From Nitrospirales bacterium (lineage in GTDB: Bacteria; Nitrospirota; Nitrospiria; Nitrospirales; UBA8639): a DNA stretch of 62,089 bases. A program made the translations under genes and the position numbers. Position 1 is the first letter of the stretch; each line of letters opens with the position of its first letter. The notes beneath the pieces are model-generated. The model had not been told where the DNA came from. It did no database searches and saw only the letters and a program-made list of their open reading frames with translations. Below are positions 42,703 through 53,235 of the stretch, piece after piece. The stretch spans positions 1 through 62,089 of the forward strand of contig JAHRAQ010000004.1 in assembly GCA_020027205.1 (NCBI GenBank), given 5' to 3'.

Positions 42703-42918
42703 TCAACCGGATTTTTTCGACCGCACAGGCAACGCCTTCGTTTCCAACGTGGACAAATCAATCCGCGTGGATGCATGATCAATGTCAAACCCAACCACAC
42801 CACCACTTGCATCAATATCCACGTTCAGTCCCTCGGCCACTTCTCGAGTTTCCATGCCGGGACCTGCCTTGAACGCAACGTAGAGGCTGTCGGTGTCAGG
42901 ATAGTAGTTCAATTTCAT
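42703..42918 (-). CDS. DUF2283 family small protein
   Basis: 71 residues: MKLNYYPDTDSLYVAFKAG, GLNVDIDASGGVVGFDIDHAS and IDLSTLE are the DUF2283 pattern. Such genes are often next to small DUF4258-like genes in arrangements resembling toxin-antitoxin pairs, but this is not proven. Its ATG overlaps the stop of the upstream frameshifted gene as ATGA. Confidence 0.85.
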   Translation of the reverse strand: MKLNYYPDTDSLYVAFKAGPGMETREVAEGLNVDIDASGGVVGFDIDHASTRIDLSTLETKALPVRSKKSG

Positions 42919-43168
42919 GGTGTTCCTTTTCTAAAATTGCGATCAAAAAAAGCATTGTGGACAGTTTCGCCATCGTCCAATGTCACAACACGCAGGATAC
43001 GAGAGACGGTTTCACCAGGAATCTTAATCTCCCCCCAGAAACGGACTCGTCCGTCTTGTTGGTCCTCCCGCTTTTAAGTGCATTAATCATAGTATATTCG
43101 CACCATGCCCGATCAATGTACGGGCGTTTGCGCAACACTTGTTCCTCAAAATAACGCGTCGTCTTCAT
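42915..43168 (-). pseudogene. Frameshifted DUF4258-like gene paired with the DUF2283 gene
   Basis: It begins MKTTRYFEEQVLRKRPYIDR and reads on to INALKS. In frame zero it then hits nonsense and stops at 42983. In the next frame the family C-terminus continues cleanly: REDQQDGRVRFWGEI, ILRVVTLDDGETVHNAFFDR, ending TGA at 42915. One base seems missing at about 43070, in AAAAGCGGGAGG. It is either a disabled gene or a sequencing error. If intact it would be an 84-residue protein translated together with the DUF2283 partner. Confidence 0.7.
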
Positions 43169-43197
43169 ATCAGTACGATTTCAATACTCCCTCGCTC

Positions 43198-43976
<779 letters not shown>

Positions 43977-43980
<4 letters not shown>

Positions 43981-44876
43981 GCGCCCACCTCCGCGTTGCG
44001 AAGAATTTCCGGCAGCCGGTCGGCCAGCCGGCCGGGCATGATGTGTACGCCGTGACAGAAGGGGCGCACGGCGCGAATGGTGCGCGCCGCCATTTCGATC
44101 CCCACGTCGGCGGCGCGGGCGTCGCCGGCCTCGGACAGTTCGCGTATCATCGCGTCCGGTACATGAATGCCCGGCACACGCGCCCGGACGTCTTCCGCCA
44201 TCGCGGACGACCGCAGCACCAGCACACCGGCCAGAAGGTAACAGGTCCCGGCGGGGACCGCGTCCATGAACGACTGAAACGCCCCGGTATCAAACACGGC
44301 CTGCGTCTGAAAAAATTGCGCGCCGGCGTCGATCTTGGCCGCCATTTTTTTCCGCGCCAGTTCCGTCGGTTCCGCGCCCGGTGCCGCCGCGCCGCCGATA
44401 AAAAACGCCGTGGCCCCGTCCAGCCGCCGCCCGGCCAGGTCGCGCCCCTCATTCAGCGTCCGCGCGGCCCGCATGAGTTGCACGGTGTCCAGATCAAACA
44501 CCGGCGTCGCGTCGGGATGATCGCCGATGCCGGGACTGTCGCCGGTGAGACACAGCACGTTGCGAATGCCCAGAATATGCGCCCCCAGCAGATCCGATTG
44601 CAGGCCAAGACGGTTGCGGTCGCGGCAGGTGAGTTGCAGCACCGGGTCATGGCCCTGTTCGAACAGCAGGCGGGCCAGCGCCACCGAACTCGCCCGCATC
44701 ACCGAGGCGGTGTTGTCGGTGACGTTGATCCCGTGCACGCGCCCGCGCAGCGCCTTGGCGGTTTCCAGCAGCCCCGACACGTTGGTGCCCTTCGGCGGAT
44801 TCAACTCGACGGTCACGGCACACTGTCCGCGGGCCAGCGCCTGCTGCAACGGGGAGGGAACGTCGGACATGGTCAT
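43977..44876 (-). CDS. Methylenetetrahydrofolate reductase family protein
   Basis: 299 residues from MTMSDVPSPLQQ. The barrel shows VTVELNPPKGTNVSGLL, INVTDNTASVMRASS, PVLQLTCRDRNRLGLQSDLLGA, LCLTGDSPGIGDHPDA and FFQTQAVFDT. This matches the MetF family, single-domain bacterial type. It would reduce methylene-THF to methyl-THF, though some operon-encoded relatives may differ. It lies 29 bases after folD. Confidence 0.88.
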
Positions 44877-44905
44877 GGGCGGCGGGGCATCATCAGAGCG
44901 CGTCT

Positions 44906-45760
44906 TCAGGCCACGGCCCGTCGCGCGCCTTCCAGCGTATTCACCAGGAGCATCGCAATGGTCATGGGGCCGACGCCGCCGGGCACGGGGGAAATCCATC
45001 CCGCGCGCTCGCGCACCTGTTCAAAATGCACGTCGCCCACCAGTCGCCCGTCGTCCAGGCGGTTGATGCCGACGTCAAGTACAATCGCGCCGTCCTTCAC
45101 CATGTCGCCCGTGATGAACTGCGGTTTGCCGATGGCCGCCACCAGAATGTCGGCGCCCCGGCAGACGGCGGGCAGATCCCTCGTCCGCGAATGGCACAGC
45201 GTCACGGTGGCGTGATGATGCAGCAGGAGCATGGCCGCCGGCTTGCCGACAATGTTGCTGCGTCCCACCACGACCGCCTGCTTGCCCTGAATGGTTTCGC
45301 CGGTGGATTCGATCATGCGGATGACCCCCTTGGGCGTGCACGGCACAAACCCCGCCGCCCCTTCCACCAGACGGCCCACGTTGAACGGATGAAAGCCGTC
45401 CACGTCTTTGTCGGGAGACACCGCGTGCAAGATGACCTGACTGTCGATATGCGCCGGCAGCGGCAGTTGCACCAGAATCCCGTGCACCGCGTCGTCCGCG
45501 TTCAGGCGTTGAATCACGTCCAGCAACGCGGCCTGCGGCGTCGCCGCCGGCAGGGGATGATCCACGACGAACAGGCCGGCGGCGTCGCAGGCCTTTTTTT
45601 TGTTCCGCACGTAGACGGCCGAGGCCGGATCATCGCCGACCAGCACCACCGCCAGGCCGGGACGCACGCCGGTCCCGGCGACAAACGCCTTCACGTCCGC
45701 GCCGACGCCTTCTCGAATGTCCTTCGCCAACTGTTTCCCGTCAATGCATCGAGCCGACAC
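44906..45760 (-). CDS. folD: Methylene-THF dehydrogenase / methenyl-THF cyclohydrolase
   Basis: 284 residues. [23 protein letters not shown] with catalytic Tyr/Lys, [40 protein letters not shown] and [14 protein letters not shown]. It interconverts methylene-, methenyl- and formyl-THF using NADP. First gene of folD-metF-like-panB. Confidence 0.96.
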   Translation of the reverse strand: MSARCIDGKQLAKDIREGVGADVKAFVAGTGVRPGLAVVLVGDDPASAVYVRNKKKACDAAGLFVVDHPLPAATPQAALLDVIQRLNADDAVHGILVQLPLPAHIDSQVILHAVSPDKDVDGFHPFNVGRLVEGAAGFVPCTPKGVIRMIESTGETIQGKQAVVVGRSNIVGKPAAMLLLHHHATVTLCHSRTRDLPAVCRGADILVAAIGKPQFITGDMVKDGAIVLDVGINRLDDGRLVGDVHFEQVRERAGWISPVPGGVGPMTIAMLLVNTLEGARRAVA

Positions 45761-45998
45761 CGCGTCCTCCTTTCACCCGCGCGCCACGGATGGCGACGTC
45801 ACGCCGACGATAACAGGGGGTCAAAATTGCCGTCAATGCGCCCGCTTGGATTTTTCGCCCCATGCGGCGTTGGGCGGTTCGCGTGTTCGGTCAACGTGCC
45901 GACGCACGCCTCCCTCACCCGCTTCACCGCCCGCCTTGCCTGGAACAAAAAATCCCGCGCGGGAAAGGCGGGGGAAACGCGGGGGACGTTGGCGGCGT

Positions 45999-46028
45999 TT
46001 GACACCGTCGGACGGCGGGCCGTAGCAT
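45999..46028 (+). promoter_or_regulatory. Candidate promoter overlapping the 46027 start
   Basis: TTGACA, an 18-base spacer and TAGCAT. The -10 box overlaps the first ATG of the gene, so if used, translation must start further in (for example GTG 46036) or be leaderless. 45761-46026 shows no gene. Confidence 0.4.
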
Positions 46029-47049
46029 GATGCGTGTGACACGCCCGTCCGACCCGCGTTCCCGGTCCGCACCGGGACGGCGTCCGCCCGCCGCACCGGC
46101 ATTGGTCCTCGCCATGGCGGGGCTGTGCCTGTTCTGGTGGCCGCCGTCGGCGCCGGCCCATCCCATCGACAAACTCCAACGCCCCCAGTCCTTTATCGCG
46201 CATCCGTCGGGCGACGCCTATTTCATCGCCAACGCCGGCGGCGACCCCGGGCAACCCCACCGGAACGGATTCATCTCCAAACTCGGCCGGGACGGCGCCG
46301 TGCTGGATCGACACTTTATTCAAGGAGGCCGCGACGGCGCGATGCTGCATTCGCCCCATGGCATGGCCGTGGTCGGCGACACGCTCTACGTGGCCGACCT
46401 CACCGTCGTCCGGGGATTTCACACCGCCTCCGGCACACCCACGGTCACCGTGTCGTTTCAGCCGTTTCGGATTGACGGGTTCACCGACCTGATCGCCGAC
46501 GGCGTCGGGCAACTGTTTGTCCTGGACACGGCGGGGAACGCCGTGTATCAGATTGACCCGCACACCGGTCATGCCGTGTCCCTCTACGTCCGCCACGAGG
46601 CCCTGGCGTCGCCTCGGGGGCTGGCCGTGCATCCCGCGTCGGGCCGGCTGATGGTGGCCAGCCTGGACCGGGGCACCGTGATGGAAATCGCGGAAGACCG
46701 CACCGTCACCGAAATCATTTCCAATTCGCTGTTCACCGGCAGGTTTCAGCATTTAAGCGGGATCGACTTCGACCGGTTCGGCAGCATGTACCTGTCGGAT
46801 CTGACGGCGGGGAAAATCTGGCAGGTGTTCCCCGACCGGTCCATGCGGGTCATCGCCGAGTTCCTGATCTCGCCCGCCGCCGTCAAAATCGACCGGCGCA
46901 ATCACAGGATTCTGGTCCCCTATCTCTACGCCGACGGCGCCGAGATGAACGGGTTGGAACACCCGGCCAACACCGGCGCGCGCGCGAAACGCAAGCGGAC
47001 GCTGTCCGATTACATGCCGGGCGGGTTCCCGCAAGAGGCGCCGCCGTGA
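46027..47049 (+). CDS. Secreted beta-propeller (NHL/SMP-30-like) protein
   Basis: 340 residues. A long signal region with LVLAMAGLCLFWWPPSAPA ends near residue 45. The body repeats strand units: SPHGMAVVGDTLYVADL, GFTDLIADGVGQLFVLDT, SPRGLAVHPASGRLMVASL, LSGIDFDRFGSMYLSDLTAGKIW. This is a six- or seven-blade propeller of the NHL/SMP-30 kind. The ligand is unknown. Two starts are possible (see the promoter entry). Its stop overlaps the next start. Confidence 0.75.
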   Translation: MMRVTRPSDPRSRSAPGRRPPAAPALVLAMAGLCLFWWPPSAPAHPIDKLQRPQSFIAHPSGDAYFIANAGGDPGQPHRNGFISKLGRDGAVLDRHFIQGGRDGAMLHSPHGMAVVGDTLYVADLTVVRGFHTASGTPTVTVSFQPFRIDGFTDLIADGVGQLFVLDTAGNAVYQIDPHTGHAVSLYVRHEALASPRGLAVHPASGRLMVASLDRGTVMEIAEDRTVTEIISNSLFTGRFQHLSGIDFDRFGSMYLSDLTAGKIWQVFPDRSMRVIAEFLISPAAVKIDRRNHRILVPYLYADGAEMNGLEHPANTGARAKRKRTLSDYMPGGFPQEAPP

Positions 47050-47714
47050 GCGACTGCGTGTATTGCCGGGACCGAAAAGGCAAACGCCCGTGCCCGGCGT
47101 TGAGCGGCCCCCTGTGCGGGCCGTGCTGCGGCACGCACCGCATGGTCCGCATCCCCTGCCATACCGATTGCGTCTATCTGGACGACAACGTGGCGTATCA
47201 GCAACAACGCATCGGGGAACAGTTTGAACAGCAACGGCGGGCCTTCTACGCGGACCTGATCGAACACCGGGGAGCGAAAGCCGCGGAGGTGTGGTATTTT
47301 CTGGAGGCCGTCACGTTTAAACATTTCCACGCGCGGAAGGACGCGCAGGACGGCGAGGTCATTGCGGCCATTCAGACGCTGCGCCGCTCCTTCAGCCCCA
47401 TCCACGTCCCGGAGGGCATGGCCCCTCCCTTCGCCGAATCGCTCACGAAGGAATGCCGGGCGTTTATGCAAGGCGAAAAAGCCGATGCCCAACTCGTGAA
47501 CGCGGTGCTGGATCGAGGGCTGGCGTTTCTGACGGAGTTTTCCGGCGGCGGCCTGCGGTCCAACCGTTTTCTCAACGGGCTGGTCGGCTTTCTGAAACAC
47601 CGGCATCCCGACGTGGCCGAACAACTGACGACACTCGGCGAGACGGGCGGACGCATTCTCCTCCCCGGCGGCGCCGCGCCTCCGCACCGACCCGCCCCCT
47701 TTCGCGCCCCGTAG
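47046..47714 (+). CDS. Cysteine-rich N-terminal zinc protein of unknown function
   Basis: 222 residues from GTG, overlapping the propeller stop. The first 42 residues have eight cysteines (CVYC, C16, CGPCC, C38, C42) and His31, enough for two zinc sites. The rest is helical (QQRIGEQFEQQRRAFYADLIEHRG; FLEAVTFKHFH; LNGLVGFLKHRHPDVAEQL). It is not recognised; it may belong to a family of short treble-clef proteins. Confidence 0.6.
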   Translation: MSDCVYCRDRKGKRPCPALSGPLCGPCCGTHRMVRIPCHTDCVYLDDNVAYQQQRIGEQFEQQRRAFYADLIEHRGAKAAEVWYFLEAVTFKHFHARKDAQDGEVIAAIQTLRRSFSPIHVPEGMAPPFAESLTKECRAFMQGEKADAQLVNAVLDRGLAFLTEFSGGGLRSNRFLNGLVGFLKHRHPDVAEQLTTLGETGGRILLPGGAAPPHRPAPFRAP

Positions 47715-47719
47715 CAGGC

Positions 47720-47940
47720 GCGCCATCCCCGCTGCCGCCGCTGCCGTTCCCACCGCCGCCGCCGTTCCCACCACCGCCGCCGTTCCCACCGCCGCCCTCC
47801 CTCCGTCATTCCCTCTTTCCGTCATTCCCGACGTTAGTAGTCGGGAATCCATCTTTCTGTTGTCCTTTCTGTTGTCCTTCCCCTTGGTCAGGACAAAGCA
47901 AAAGAAGGGAATGGCAGAAAGAGACGTCGGATATGACGGC
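47720..47940. repeat. CCGCCG-type low-complexity tract and REPIN
   Basis: 47720-47800 is a CCGCCGCCGTTCCCACC tandem tract. 47819-47939 is a diverged REPIN (CCGTCATTCCCGACG...TCGGGAATCC, spacer with TTGTCCTTTCTGTTGTCC, then GACGTCGGATATGACGG). Confidence 0.8.
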
Positions 47941-47997
47941 GGGAGCGCGTGTCTTGTTCGCCCCATTCACCCGCCGCGCCCGGCGTGACGGCGCGGC

Positions 47998-48633
47998 CTA
48001 TTGCACGCCGACGGTGATTTCAATGCGTTCGAGGGGATTGTCTTTGCGGTCGCGCGGCTGCCGCACGATGGTGTTCGCCACCTCCATGCCGCTCACCACT
48101 TCGCCGAACACCGTGTATTGCCCGTCCAGAGTCGGCGCCTTGCCCACCATGATGAAAAACTGCGAGCCGGCGCTGTCGGGGTCGGCCGTGCGCGCCGCGG
48201 ACACAATGCCCGGCTCATGCCGAATCTTGCTGAACTCGGCCGGCAGCGTGTACCCCGGCCCGCCCGTGCCGTAGGCCGCCCGGTTGCTGGGGTCTTTGGT
48301 GTTGGGGTCGCCGCCCTGGATCATAAAGCCGGGGATGACCCGGTGAAAAATGGTGCCGTTGTAAAATCCCTTTTGGGCCAGCGCGAGAAAACTTTCGACA
48401 TGTTTGGGCGCCAGTTTCGGGAACAGGACCAGTTCCATGTCGCCAAATTTGGTTTTGATCATCACGCGAGGCGCCTTCTCCTCCGCCACGGGAATCGCCC
48501 GCGCCGCGCCGGCCCGCGCATCGACCGAAACGCCGGCCGAGACGTCGGCCGACACGCCCGCCAACCCGGCCAGCGCCACGCCCCACACCGCCACGAGTGT
48601 TCCCATTGTTCGCACGGTCTGCCGTCCTGTCAT
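47998..48633 (-). CDS. Periplasmic cyclophilin-type peptidyl-prolyl isomerase
   Basis: 211 residues. A signal-like start (TLVAVWGVALAGLAGVSA) leads to the cyclophilin core: VMIKTKFGDMELVLFP, FYNGTIFHRVIPGFMIQGGDP, SAGSQFFIMVGKAPTLDGQYTVFGEV. Catalytic Arg/Phe/Gln positions are kept. It likely assists folding of exported proteins. Separate from rnc by about 25 bases. Confidence 0.93.
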   Translation of the reverse strand: MTGRQTVRTMGTLVAVWGVALAGLAGVSADVSAGVSVDARAGAARAIPVAEEKAPRVMIKTKFGDMELVLFPKLAPKHVESFLALAQKGFYNGTIFHRVIPGFMIQGGDPNTKDPSNRAAYGTGGPGYTLPAEFSKIRHEPGIVSAARTADPDSAGSQFFIMVGKAPTLDGQYTVFGEVVSGMEVANTIVRQPRDRKDNPLERIEITVGVQ

Positions 48634-48658
48634 GATCGATCCTCCAAGGGTTGCATCC

Positions 48659-49438
48659 TCATTCTACCACGCCGCGCGCCTCCGCGGACGTCAGACGGGC
48701 CAACGCCTGTTTCGCGGCGCGCTGCTCGGCCATTTTTCTGGTGCCCCCCCGCCCGTCGCCGTACACGGTCCGCGCAATCTCAACGGTCACGGCAAACGTC
48801 TTGCGATGGTCAGGCCCCGATTCCTCCGTCACGGCATACACCGGCAACGCGCGCAGGCGTTGTTGCGCCCATTCCTGCAATTGACTTTTGTAATCCCGCC
48901 GGAACACCTCTGGTGTCGCCCGCCGCGCGGTTCGCAACCGGGGCGCCAGCGCTTTCAGCACAAACGCGCGGGCCGCGGCCAACTCCCCGTCCAGATAAAT
49001 CGCCGCGATCACGGCCTCCAGGGCATCGGCCAGCAGGGAGGTTTTGTCCCGTCCCCCGGTGCGCTCTTCGCCCCGGCCCACTCGAAGCAGCGGGCCGAGG
49101 CCCACCCGGCGGGCGGTGTCCGCCAACTCGTCGCGCCCCACCAGCCGGGCGCGCATCTGCGACAAGGCGCCTTCCGCCGACGCCGGAAAGGCGTCCGCCA
49201 GATACTCGCTCACCAGAAGCCCCAGGACGGCGTCGCCGACAAACTCCAGGCGCTCATTGTCTCCGGCGTGACCGGACGACGGCCCCTGCCGGTGCGAACG
49301 ATGCGTCAGGGCTTCTTCCAGCAACGCGGGGTTGTGAAACTGATAACCCAGCGCCCGCTGCGCGTCACGGATGACTTGCCTGTTCCGGGTTTCGGTCTGC
49401 CGGCGGCGCGGCGCGCGGCCCTCCTCGTTCGTCACCAT
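48659..49438 (-). CDS. rnc: Ribonuclease III
   Basis: 259 residues. The signature NERLEFVGDAVLGLLVSEYL carries the metal-binding acids, with DALEAVIAAIYLD, and a dsRNA-binding domain at the end (DYKSQLQEWAQQRLRALPVYAV...GTRKMAEQRAAKQAL). It cleaves double-stranded pre-rRNA and mRNA. Last or near-last in the fatty-acid block, the acpP-fabF-rnc order known widely. Confidence 0.96.
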   Translation of the reverse strand: MVTNEEGRAPRRRQTETRNRQVIRDAQRALGYQFHNPALLEEALTHRSHRQGPSSGHAGDNERLEFVGDAVLGLLVSEYLADAFPASAEGALSQMRARLVGRDELADTARRVGLGPLLRVGRGEERTGGRDKTSLLADALEAVIAAIYLDGELAAARAFVLKALAPRLRTARRATPEVFRRDYKSQLQEWAQQRLRALPVYAVTEESGPDHRKTFAVTVEIARTVYGDGRGGTRKMAEQRAAKQALARLTSAEARGVVE

Positions 49439-49498
49439 GAGGCCCGCCGTGCGTCGAACGCCGCCGGCGCGTGCCCGGAGGAACGCGGCCCCCGCCCG

Positions 49499-50749
49499 TC
49501 ACGCCGGCGCGGCCTGAAACACCAGGCAGGCATTCACACCGCCAAAGCCGAACGCATTGGACACCGCCGCCGTGATGCGCGACGGGCGGGCGTGTCCGGG
49601 AATATAATCCAGATCGCAGTCGGGGTCGGGATGGTCCAGATTGATCGTGGGCGGCAGGACGCCGTGGAACAGCGCCAGCGTGGTCACCACGGCCTCCACC
49701 CCGCCGGCGCCCCCCAGCAGATGGCCGGTCATGGATTTGGTGGAACTCACGGGCAGGCGGCGGGCGTGATCCCCGAACACGGTTTTGATGGCGCGCGTTT
49801 CAATGGCGTCAGCCATGGTCGACGTCGCATGAGCGTTGACATACCCGATGCTCTCACGCGGCACCCCGGCGTCGCCGATCGCCCCTTCCAGGCACGCCAC
49901 CGCCCCGGCCCCATCCTCCGGCGGCGCCGTGATATGAAAGGCGTCGCTGGTCATGGCATAGCCGGCCAGTTCGCCGTAGATTCTGACCCCGCGCCGCCGC
50001 GCGTGCTCCAACTCCTCCAGCACCACCACCCCCGCGCCTTCACCGATGACAAAGCCGTCGCGCTCGCGATCAAACGGACGGCTCGCCGCCGCCGGGTCGT
50101 CGTTCCGCCCCGACAACGCCTTCGCCGCGCCAAAGCCGGCCAGCGCCAGCGGACAAATCGTCGACTCCGTGCCCCCCGCCAGCATCACGTCCGCCTCCCC
50201 GCGCTGAATAATCCGCAACGCATCGCCAATACAATGATTCCCCGTCGCGCAGGCCGTCACCGCGCATGAATTCGGCCCCTTCGCGCCAAACCGTATCGCC
50301 ACCTGCCCCGACGCCAGATTCACAATCACCATCGGAATAAAGAACGGACTCACCCGTCCCGGCCCCTTCGTCTGCAGCACCCGATGATATTGCTCAATCC
50401 CCGGCAGCCCGCCGATACCGGCGCCGATGTACACCCCGACCCGCTCGGCGTTGTCGGGCGTGACGGCCACCCCCGCGTCATCCACCGCCTCCTGGCTGGC
50501 CGCCACGGCGTACTGGATGAACGTGTCCATTTTTTTGATGTCTTTTTTGTCGATGTACCGGGCGGGATCAAACCCCCGCACCTCGCCCGCAATCCGGCTG
50601 GGATACCCGGCGGCGTCGAATTTCGTAATCGGCCCGATGCCCGACGCCCCGGCCAGCAACGCCCGCCACGTCGCCTCGACCCCGATACCCACCGGCGTCA
50701 CCGCGCCCAGGCCGGTGATAACCACGCGCCGCCGGGAATGCTCATTCAT
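49499..50749 (-). CDS. fabF: Beta-ketoacyl-[ACP] synthase II
   Basis: 416 residues. Starts RRVVITGLGAVTPVG; active Cys in AVTACATGNHCIGDAL; His in VNAHATSTMADAIE and KSMTGHLLGGAGGVEAV; C-terminal NAFGFGGVNACLVF. It elongates acyl-ACP with malonyl-ACP. After acpP across a REPIN block; may be co-transcribed by read-through. Confidence 0.97.
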   Translation of the reverse strand: MNEHSRRRVVITGLGAVTPVGIGVEATWRALLAGASGIGPITKFDAAGYPSRIAGEVRGFDPARYIDKKDIKKMDTFIQYAVAASQEAVDDAGVAVTPDNAERVGVYIGAGIGGLPGIEQYHRVLQTKGPGRVSPFFIPMVIVNLASGQVAIRFGAKGPNSCAVTACATGNHCIGDALRIIQRGEADVMLAGGTESTICPLALAGFGAAKALSGRNDDPAAASRPFDRERDGFVIGEGAGVVVLEELEHARRRGVRIYGELAGYAMTSDAFHITAPPEDGAGAVACLEGAIGDAGVPRESIGYVNAHATSTMADAIETRAIKTVFGDHARRLPVSSTKSMTGHLLGGAGGVEAVVTTLALFHGVLPPTINLDHPDPDCDLDYIPGHARPSRITAAVSNAFGFGGVNACLVFQAAPA

Positions 50750-50824
50750 GCCAACCGCGCCCGCACACCGTCACCGTCGGAGTCGTTGCCGTCTCCGTTA
50801 CCTTCGAAGCATTTGCGCCCCGCC

Positions 50825-51085
50825 GTCATTCCCTCTCTTCTTTCCGTCATTCCTTCCTTCTGTCATTCCCGACGTTAGTAGTCGGGAATCCATCCTTCTG
50901 TTTCCCTTGTCCCAACCAAGGAAGAACAACAACAAGATGGATTCCCGACTAAAGATGTCGGGAATGACGGAGGGGGAAGGGGACAAACGCCGTCATCTCC
51001 GCGCCTCCCTCTTGCCGTCATTCCCGACGTTAGTAGTCGGGAATCCATCCCAGTCCGTCATTCCCGCAAAAGCGGGAATCCCGTC
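50825..51085. repeat. REPIN doublet plus REP and a simple CGGGAATCC palindrome
   Basis: 50862-50970 is a clean doublet (GTCATTCCCGACGTTAGTAG ... GACTAAAGATGTCGGGAATGACGG), 51015-51055 a second half-unit, and 51060-51085 a CATTCCCGC-AAAA-GCGGGAAT palindrome that touches the acpP 3' end. No gene lies between acpP and fabF. Confidence 0.85.
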
Positions 51086-51314
51086 AGGTCTTTTCCTTGA
51101 TATACTCAATCGCCTGCGACACCTTCTGAATCTTCTCCGCGTCCTCATCGGGAATCTCGATATCAAACGCCTCCTCCAACATCATCACCAACTCCACTGT
51201 GTCCAGCGAGTCGGCGCCCAGGTCATCGACAAACGACGCGTCAGGCACCACGTCGTCCTCTTCCACCCCCAACTGCTCCGCAATAATCTTTTTGATCCGC
51301 TCTTCAACAGCCAT
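51084..51314 (-). CDS. acpP: Acyl carrier protein
   Basis: 76 residues. [19 protein letters not shown] holds the phosphopantetheine serine (DSL); acidic throughout; ends AIEYIKEKT. Carries growing acyl chains. Between fabG and fabF. Confidence 0.97.
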   Translation of the reverse strand: MAVEERIKKIIAEQLGVEEDDVVPDASFVDDLGADSLDTVELVMMLEEAFDIEIPDEDAEKIQKVSQAIEYIKEKT

Positions 51315-51366
51315 CGCCCTGCCTCCCTCCCGTGCAAGAAGCCCGCGCCGCCGTTCGGACGCCGCG

Positions 51367-52107
51367 TTACGCCATATACATCCCGCCGTTCACATGCAGC
51401 ACCTGCCCCGTGATATACCCCGCCGCGTCCGACGCCAGAAACCGCACCGCCGCCGCCACGTCGGCGGGTTGGCCGAACCGGCCCAGCGGAATCTGCTTGG
51501 CCAGCGCGTCTTTGGCATCCTGCCCCAGGGCCTGCGTCATCGCCGTGTCGATAAACCCCGGCGCCACCGCGTTCACGGTCACCTGCCGGCTCGCGTATTC
51601 CCGCGCGACGGATTTGGTCAACCCGACGACCGCCGCCTTGGACGCCGCATAGTTCGCCTGCCCCGCGTTCCCGATGGCCCCCACGACGGACGCCATATTG
51701 ATAATGCGGCCCTGCCGCTGTTTGGACATCGGCCCCAGCGCCGCCTTGGTGCAATAAAACGTGCCCGTGAGATTGACCCGAAGCACGGCGTCCCATTCCT
51801 CTTCTTTCATGCGCAGAATCAACCCGTCGCGCGTAATCCCCGCGTTGTTGACGAGGACGTCCACGCGCCCCCACGCCCCCATCACCCGGTCCACCATCGC
51901 CTTGACATCATCCCACCGCCCCACGTCCGCCGCCACCGCCATTCCTTCACGCCCGTGCCCGGCCACCAGCCGCACCGTCTCCCCGCACCGGTCGGCGTCA
52001 ACGTCCACCACGGCCACGTCGGCGCCCGCCGCCGCCAGACAGTCCGCAATAGCCTGCCCGATGCCCCGGGCCGCGCCGGTCACGACGACTTTTTTTCCTT
52101 CCAGCAC
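51367..52107 (-). CDS. fabG: 3-oxoacyl-[ACP] reductase
   Basis: 246 residues. Rossmann motif [30 protein letters not shown], catalytic Ser in [26 protein letters not shown] and [17 protein letters not shown]-dependent reduction of beta-ketoacyl-ACP. In the fabD-fabG-acpP order. Confidence 0.96.
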   Translation of the reverse strand: MLEGKKVVVTGAARGIGQAIADCLAAAGADVAVVDVDADRCGETVRLVAGHGREGMAVAADVGRWDDVKAMVDRVMGAWGRVDVLVNNAGITRDGLILRMKEEEWDAVLRVNLTGTFYCTKAALGPMSKQRQGRIINMASVVGAIGNAGQANYAASKAAVVGLTKSVAREYASRQVTVNAVAPGFIDTAMTQALGQDAKDALAKQIPLGRFGQPADVAAAVRFLASDAAGYITGQVLHVNGGMYMA

Positions 52108-52140
52108 GTCTCCTCGCTTGGGTGATATGGGGACTTGCTC

Positions 52141-53079
52141 TTACCCGCAATGACGCACGTTCGTCAAGGTTTTTCCCAGCGACGCCGGATCGTGAACGTT
52201 CCACACCGCCGCCTCCGGCAGAATCCGCCGGGCGAGTCCCGCCAGCACCGTGCCCGGCCCGATTTCAATAAACGTCCGCACGCCCATCGCCCACATCTCG
52301 CGCATGGTCTGTTCCCACAACACCGGCGACGGCAACTGCCGAATCAGCGCGCGGCGCACGTCCTCCGCCCGCACCCACGGCCGCGCGTCCACGTTCGTCA
52401 CCAGCGGGACGGTCAACTCGGCAATCGGCGCCGCCTCCAGATGCGGCGCAAACCGCTCGGCGGCGGGCCGCATCAGGGACGAATGCACCGGCACGCTGAC
52501 GGGCAGCGGCACCGCCCGCCGGCAGCCGCGTGTTTTGGCGAGGGCAATGGCGCGTTCCACGGCGGCGGTTTCCCCCGCGATCACCACCTGGCCCGGCGCG
52601 TTGAAATTCACCGCCGCCACGACGCCTGCGTCCTGCGCCGCGCGGCACACGTCTTCGACCACGTCGCCGGACAGCCCGAGGAGCGCCGCCACGCGCCCGC
52701 TCCCCGCCGGCACCGCCTCCGCCATGTACGCGGCGCGCGTCCGCACCAACGCCACCGCGTCGGCAAACGACAGTCCGCCGGCGGCCACCAGCGCCGAATA
52801 TTCCCCCAGACTGTGCCCGGCCACCGCCGCCGGCGTGACGGCATCCCCCAGCGCCCGCCATGCCGCCAGACTCGTGACCAGCAACGCCGGCTGCGTGTAT
52901 TCCGTTTGATTCAGTCGATCCGCCGGGCCGTCGCAACACAGGGCCGACAGGTCATACCCCAGAATCGCGCCGGCCTCGTCAAACAGCGTCATCAGGTCGG
53001 GGCGCCCATGCCACGCCCGTCCCATCCCCACCGCCTGCGAGCCTTGACCGGGAAACAGAAACGCAATGTCGTCAGCCAT
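52141..53079 (-). CDS. fabD: Malonyl-CoA:ACP transacylase
   Basis: 312 residues. IAFLFPGQGSQAVGMG at the start, nucleophile in VAGHSLGEYSALVAAG, VNFNAPGQVVIAGE and LPVSVPVHSSLM with catalytic His. Loads malonyl groups onto ACP. Between the enoyl reductase and fabG. Confidence 0.96.
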   Translation of the reverse strand: MADDIAFLFPGQGSQAVGMGRAWHGRPDLMTLFDEAGAILGYDLSALCCDGPADRLNQTEYTQPALLVTSLAAWRALGDAVTPAAVAGHSLGEYSALVAAGGLSFADAVALVRTRAAYMAEAVPAGSGRVAALLGLSGDVVEDVCRAAQDAGVVAAVNFNAPGQVVIAGETAAVERAIALAKTRGCRRAVPLPVSVPVHSSLMRPAAERFAPHLEAAPIAELTVPLVTNVDARPWVRAEDVRRALIRQLPSPVLWEQTMREMWAMGVRTFIEIGPGTVLAGLARRILPEAAVWNVHDPASLGKTLTNVRHCG

Positions 53080-53235
53080 GGCCCTTGCCGCCTCTTACCG
53101 CCATTCCCGCCGTCCCTCTTGCCGTCATTCCCTCTTTCCGTCATTCCCCCGGTCACCGACACCACGCCGCCGATGTTCGTGTCCGCCTCTTGCCGCCATT
53201 CCCTCTTGCTGTCATCCCCGCCGCCGCCGCGCGCA

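Noticed and set aside
48404..50269. Long plus-strand frame opposite the cyclophilin gene, rnc and fabF
   Set aside because: Antisense shadow; composition and position mirror well-supported minus-strand genes.
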